Origin: Nageia nagi
Taxonomy: Eukaryota; Pinophyta
Length of the DNA: 64,000 bases
Assembly (NCBI GenBank): GCA_050084985.1
Contig: JBITNC010000001.1
Location: forward strand, 174,530,001-174,594,000
Direction of reading: 5' to 3'
The translations under genes were made by a program, and so were the position numbers. Below are positions 58,321 through 64,000 of this stretch, one piece after another. Numbering within the stretch: position 1 is the first letter of the stretch; every line of letters starts with the position of its first letter. Below the pieces are notes generated by a model. That model was given only the letters and a program-made list of their open reading frames with translations, was not told the origin of the DNA and did not search any database.

Positions 58321-60440
58321 AAATGAAGCAAACATGTTAAAATTACCACAATCTAGTATCGAAATGAAATCAAGTGGGTTTCAAATCATATGAACATAAT
58401 TCACACATTGGAGTCTAAACCACCTATTGCATTAAAAATTACCTTTATTTTTAGTGTTTTATGTTTTATTTTTAAATTTATAAAGTTGTGTATGAATCTC
58501 TACATGAAAATAAACATGAGAACACTTTTTGTTTGAAGTTTTGATATATTTTGATGTGATTTAAAACTTTATTCCATGTGCAACTTAGTCAAATTAATAA
58601 TGATATTTTAAAAATAAATAATGTTGTCAAATTTTTGCATGTGAAATGACTTTTTAAATATTTTTTATGATAATTTTGAGTAAAACAAAATGGAATGAAT
58701 CGTTGTTATATCAAAGAATATAGGGAAACTTAAATTTCCCAATTTGGATAAGGTTTAACATTTTCCTAATATTTATTTTGTGAGCAATTTTTTTGTAAAA
58801 TTTAAACAAAGATCAATTAAATATAATTTGTTTGAAATGAAATTTAATTGAAATTTATAATTTTTGATAAAATCTTATATGAGGGTAAGTAGGAGTTGAT
58901 TTTCATGATATCTAAGAAGGTGATGAAATATAAAATGATCAAAAGTGGATGAGATTTAATTTTATTATTTCTTATTTTTTTTGTGAGTAATTTTGATATG
59001 GGACCTGATAACAATGGTTAATTAAAATAATGGATTTGATATGTTAGGCTCTATCATGATATATCATGAATCATACATTCCATTTCATATCTAGATATGG
59101 GGTTCATATTATGTTGAATTTATCATTTTTTGCCATCATATTTGTTTATGCCTAGATAGGAAAGTAACATATAATTACAAAAATATGATGAAAGGGGAAA
59201 TGTGTGTAAAGACATTCTTATATACAATTTAGAATTTTGAAAGTGTTTAAATGATTTTGGTTTTTTTTTTTTCTACAAATAATATTTTGGTAAAGATGAC
59301 CATTATTCCTCATCATGAATTCATAAGAACCCATTTCATTAGTGTATAAATATTAGATTAATGGGAAGGTAGGTAGAAATGTATAAATAGTTAGATGGTT
59401 ATCATGCTTATAAAAGATACTAGAAATGAAGTTTTTATTTTTGTAAATATTTTACAGTTTTTAAGTTAGATAAAATTGAGAAAGTATATACAAAAGAAAA
59501 GGAGGATATAACATACCATCCTGGACCTTGGTGAGGAGTGAATTTTATATAAAATAAAATCAAGAGATAAATATGAACAATGAATGCTTTCCAAGGAGAA
59601 AGGGCCCCAAAGAATGATGATGGAGGATAATGAGCATGGTAATTTCTATATATGGATAAAAGGCTCCCCATAATCACATAGTAAAGGATAATTGTTAATA
59701 AAAAATATAGCTAGAGGGGATCATTTGGAATGGAATATGTATGTGAACTCAACTATTGAAGAGGCAAGGGAGAGTGACAAGATCATTTTAAGTGAACATA
59801 TACCTAAATTATTAGTAAGAATATAAGGAGTGGATGTAGGCAAGATACCTAAAGATAAAGAGTTAGGAAGATGATTCCCACTATTAAAGAACATATTAAA
59901 TGGATGGAAACTTAAACTAGATGAAAATCCAATAAGATTTCTATAGTCATTATGAAAAGATAAAAAGGATATGAATTTTTAGCAAATATATAGAACAAGA
60001 AAATATGAAATGATATTATGATAAAAATATAATGAAGAAAGGGAGAAAAAGATGGTTTATAATGTATTGCACATAAAATAAGGTTGGAAGAACTAATATG
60101 GAATATAAAAAATTCCATTAAAAATTTATTTGATAAGAATAAACAACCAAAGTCTTAGAGTTGTAAGCTATCATAATTATCATGAGGTTTAATCTTTATG
60201 ATACCATGATAACATGAATAAGCTTATTTAACTATGATGATGAAGACATTTCTTATCTTTAGCCCCAAAAAAGGGTTAATGATTATTAATGCAAAAATGA
60301 TTCGTATGTTTATGGATCAAATTATATATTTGTAAATATTTTGTAAAGTTTGGTTATATATGATGGATGATTAGACCTTTTAGAAAACTAATGATGATTA
60401 TTTTGATATTATCATTTCGAAAGAAAGAGAAATTAATTAT
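58321..60440. other. AT-rich intergenic DNA
   Basis: No supported gene or element. Between 59700 and 60120 some plus-strand stretches are moderately open and Lys-rich, but nothing joins into a recognisable protein. Confidence 0.45.
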
Positions 60441-60446
60441 GTTGAG

Positions 60447-60644
60447 ATGATATCTTATGTGGAAAGAGATAGTGATGAAGATATTGATATTGAAGATCTC
60501 CCAATATGTTTAAAGGGGGGCATAAAGAGGAAGTTAGTTTTCCTTCAAGTGACTTATAATGTATTACATCATAAGGGAAAGGGACCACATGATAGGTTTG
60601 AGGTAGTATCATCAATGGAAGTAGAGGTGAATAAAATACCATAA
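60447..60644 (+). pseudogene. Unrecognised short acidic ORF
   Basis: 65 codons: MISYVERDSDEDIDIEDLPI, then KRKLVFLQVTYNVLHHKGKG. Base composition is less AT-rich than its surroundings, and the acidic-to-basic pattern looks protein-like. No domain recognised, and no flanking exon seen. Confidence 0.25.
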
Positions 60645-63440
60645 AAAATGAAATACATTTTATGGGTTGATTAACAATCATGCCCATAAATATCAGATAC
60701 CTACTTAACAAGATATATTTGAATTGAACCACATAATTTATTTTTTATGTATAAATGAATGCAATTCATAATATGTCAAACTAGCTTATTTTGTTATTCA
60801 AAAGAGTGTTGCAGCCACAATGAGCTATATCAATGAGGATATTTCATTCATCAGTTTAGTCATAATCATGATTCACTAATGGTTCAAGATTTTATATAGT
60901 TTATTATATGGTTCAAGTTTTAATCACTTAATATATACCACTTTATCCACTTAATAGTATACAACATACATATATTACATTATTATTCAATCTTGGTACA
61001 AATCCACTTATTAATATACTAGGTCACTACTCTTATGGTAACAATTTCTATAAGTGAGAGTGAAAAGGATGTGCTAGTCAACATTCAAGCTTTGGGGCAA
61101 GTTTTATTATCAAGAATCCTAACAAGTAAATAGGATCTCTAATAATTCCTTTTATGTAGATAATCACCATAACTTGTATACTTAATCATTCAATTTTAAT
61201 AATCTTAGTACATCTTTTCATTTTAGGTACTAATTATCTTGGTACATATTGCCTAATTTAGGTTTTAGTTACACTTTAATTATGTAGTAACAATGCTGAG
61301 AAAAAAGATAAGTCAATGCTATCCTATCATACACATATGTAACATTTTACATATGTTCTACTTTGAACCCTAAATTCTAACTTGGTACAACACATTACAA
61401 CTACAAATATAGGTAATAATTACCAATATCATAGTCATAGGTGAACACAAGTTGAGCATTCAATGGTGTAAAGATAAATTAACATATAAACCATCAGCAT
61501 TTATATTTTATAGGTTAAATCAAATAGCATCATAACTCTTATGACAATCATTACTTCAAACAACTATGTTTCATAAGTTCTACTAGTACTTATAAATTCT
61601 AACCTAGATTTCCTCTTCAAACCATTTCCACAATAAAATAAAATAGACATAGTATAACAAAAGAGTTTATTATTACCATTCATATAAAAACTATATTAGT
61701 TCACTGATGTTTAGATAGTTTGAGTATCATGAGTTCATATGGATCTCAAGTACATTACAAAACATTTCTAACTATGCAAACAAAATACTTATGGAGTATA
61801 TACAATGTTACATCATGTCATTCACTACAGTAAGACTAATAATCAAGTTCATCCTTGCTATCACAAAAAAATATATATCTATAATTGAAACACACTTTAT
61901 TTTTTTATAAATGACCAACACAACATTCTATGTTTCTTCCAAGTTCTCAATGGTCTAAAGGAGATTCTATAACATATATAACAACAAAAGTGAGATAACA
62001 AATCTCAGTAACCAGAGACCTATACTATATGCAATATCATAATATTGTTAACACATTATTCATAGCAACAATACAAATAAATAGCCTATCTTAATTTTAT
62101 TTATATCCTTACATCATTCATTGTAAAACAATTTTTAGGTTTAAGAGTAAGATTCTTGTTCACGTTAATTCGTACAACTACCATTTTCTCAGGTAAGATT
62201 AACATTCCTAATGAACCCACCTAGAACTAGAGTTTACCCTTATTTACATCTATGTTACTATGCATATTAACATATTAATATAGACATGTATGCAAATCAT
62301 AGAGAGAAATACAATAGAGTGATAGCTTAGCAATAATTATAACAATTTAAATGCAATTAATAGATGTATGTTTGAACCATGTAATAACAATTTTACCATA
62401 AAAAGTCAATATCACTATACTACAATGTAGTACATCTATAGCATATCCTTTTTATTAAAGAAAATGCATATCTATTCAATCATTTTAACTAAAATTGCTA
62501 ATTATTAAATAATATTCAAATGTATAGAGGCACAACAACCCTACTTACCCAAGGGTTAAGATAGAACTATTCAAATGCATGAGTCATGTAATAGTTGATC
62601 ACTTTTAGGTAACCATAGCTAAACAACAACTCCTCCTAGCAACCAAAAACCTAGCTCAAAAATAACATATAATGTTAACAAACGAGACTTTCCAAAATGC
62701 CATAAGTTATCAACACTTAAATGGATGTTAACAAAAAATAGTTATCCATTTTTTTGGATAGCAAATAGCTTGAATAGCCCCCAAAGTCCTCAAAGTTCTC
62801 TAAAAAATATTTAGGAAGTGGAATCATGGTTGAGAGTGGAGTAGCAACTAAAAACTATGATACTACCCATAGTACTTGCAAGTACCTTCCGATTTAGAAC
62901 CTTATTCATGAAATGGAGTCTAGAGTTGGGTGATTTTTGCACCATTCCCACAAACTTACAAGGAAACCTAGAACATTTTGAATATTGGTCGGCTATTAAT
63001 TTCCTCCCCAAAATATTCCCCCTTTGATATAAATCTTTGATGCATGGCTAGATTAATGATCTATGTCATTACTTCCCTCCTTCATATCTAAATACTATGG
63101 TAATGTCTGACATAGGAAATGGTATGTGAATGAATAGGTAGTCTTAGGTTAGATTAATATATATTTTTTTAAATCTTTATCTATTATATTTTTTATAATT
63201 CAAAAATACCTAAATATATTTTAAATTTAAAAAAGAAATAGTTAAGATTCTAGAGTGTAGGTACATAAGAAAAATAATTATCAACTCATAAGAGGGTTAC
63301 ATTTATCCTTATCAATAGAATTTTGAATGCTAAGATGTTTTAATCAAACCCTATAAAGCAATTATAATTGTCATTGGTTGATAATTTACCTTCTTAATTG
63401 AAGCATAAGGAATATGAAAAGGTTATATGCAAAATACTCT
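60645..63440. other. AT-rich intergenic DNA
   Basis: Nothing recognised. The lower end of a gypsy element entering from the right edge may lie within it, but no LTR pair can be tested inside the window. Confidence 0.45.
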
Positions 63441-63449
63441 CCCTTAAAT

Positions 63450-63985
63450 CTTGAACTTGGTCCCATGAGTTTACCTCTATAAGAAGAAAGAGTTTTGGAA
63501 ATTATTTGTTCATCTTAGCAACATCCTTCCAAGTGCCATAGTTTTCTAAATAGATGTCTCATTTAACTCTACATTCCTAACTTTTTCAATTCCTAAGTAG
63601 CCTTGAATGGAAATCCAAAATTTTAACTAGTTTAACTTCCATAGAAAAGGGATTTTTCAATTGAATTTTCTCTACCTTCCAAACATGGGTAGGATCAGGT
63701 ACATACTTCTTTAAAGAGACACATGAAACACATTATGCATTTTTGATAGGTTTGGTGATAGTTCCATCTTGTAGGCCATTGGATTTATTTTCTTAATAAG
63801 GGTAAAAGGTCCAACATACCTAGCTATAAGTTTAGAATACTTAATAGCACTCTTCCTATGATTAACTCTTAGAAATACCTTATCCCCTTCCTAAAATGCT
63901 CTTAGATTCCTTTTAAGATCTACAAGGCTCTTATTTCTATCAGAAGATTCTATTAGTTTTTGAAAGATTATTTTAAGCTATGCTT
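63450..63985 (-). pseudogene. Chromovirus-type gypsy integrase C-terminus with chromodomain (partial)
   Basis: Minus strand: DKVFLRVNHRKSAIKYSK, YVGPFTLIKKINPMAYKMEL, MHNVFHVSL, KKYVPDPTHVWKVEKIQLKN, VKILDFHSRLLRN and a chromodomain-like end (RVKWDIYLENYGTWKD, then FPKLF). This is the well-known C-terminal tail of plant chromovirus integrases; the chromodomain reads histone marks to direct integration. The rest of pol lies beyond the window. Several stops, mostly TAG for a Gln or Trp codon, break it. Confidence 0.75.
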
Positions 63986-64000
63986 CCATTTCATGTAAAA

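Overview
The window is nuclear DNA from a seed plant. It is AT-rich, has one intact intron-containing gene, and is otherwise filled with old, nested, mutated transposable elements. The large amount of decayed LTR-retrotransposon sequence between genes suggests a big, slowly purged genome such as a gymnosperm's; that is inference, not something the sequence proves.

0-9 kb. A roughly 1 kb tandem duplication (72-601 plus 3304-4640) is interrupted by a 2.7 kb Helitron-like element (602-3303). The only intact gene is an RKD-type RWP-RK transcription factor on the minus strand (4784-7067; four exons, 481 aa, last intron of GC-AG type). A second, 0.3 kb copy of the Helitron-like family lies in its intron 2 (5888-6182) and a third lies upstream of it (7937-8357). 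An RNase H relic follows at 8.7-9.1 kb.

9.8-18.7 kb. Four minisatellite arrays share a 24-bp period and a self-complementary core related to GATGATCATC. One of them is translated as an octapeptide repeat inside a 106-codon ORF. Between the last two arrays lies a dead hAT-type (DUF4371-like) transposase on the minus strand (15063-17824).

18.9-58.3 kb. Two copies of a repeat about 1.6-1.9 kb long, in inverted orientation (18950-20800 and 56760-58320), enclose a broken plus-strand gene spread over 22.5-52.0 kb. Its striking part is a tandem array of about 16 mini-exons, most of them 81, 93, 105 or 108 nt (whole codons), each followed by a repeated intron. The array leads into a C-terminal domain that resembles the one at the end of plant NT-C2 (EEIG1/EHBP1-type) proteins. 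The gene is split by retrotransposons. Copia-1 (23087-28786) sits in an upstream intron. Copia-2 (30721-49328) sits inside a mini-exon. A Ty3/gypsy element with a second RNase H and a long extra ORF (31335-45023) sits inside copia-2. Target-site duplications, LTR pairs and primer-binding sites support this order, with gypsy younger than copia-2.

52-64 kb. Two satellites (53-bp period; 165-195-bp period), a coiled-coil gene fragment, the right inverted repeat, a long featureless AT-rich stretch, and at the right edge the integrase C-terminus and chromodomain of a chromovirus-type gypsy element. No rRNA, functional tRNA or CRISPR was found. Apart from the RKD gene, every protein-coding region is broken, very often by TAA/TAG where CAA/CAG is expected, the pattern left by cytosine-methylation decay.
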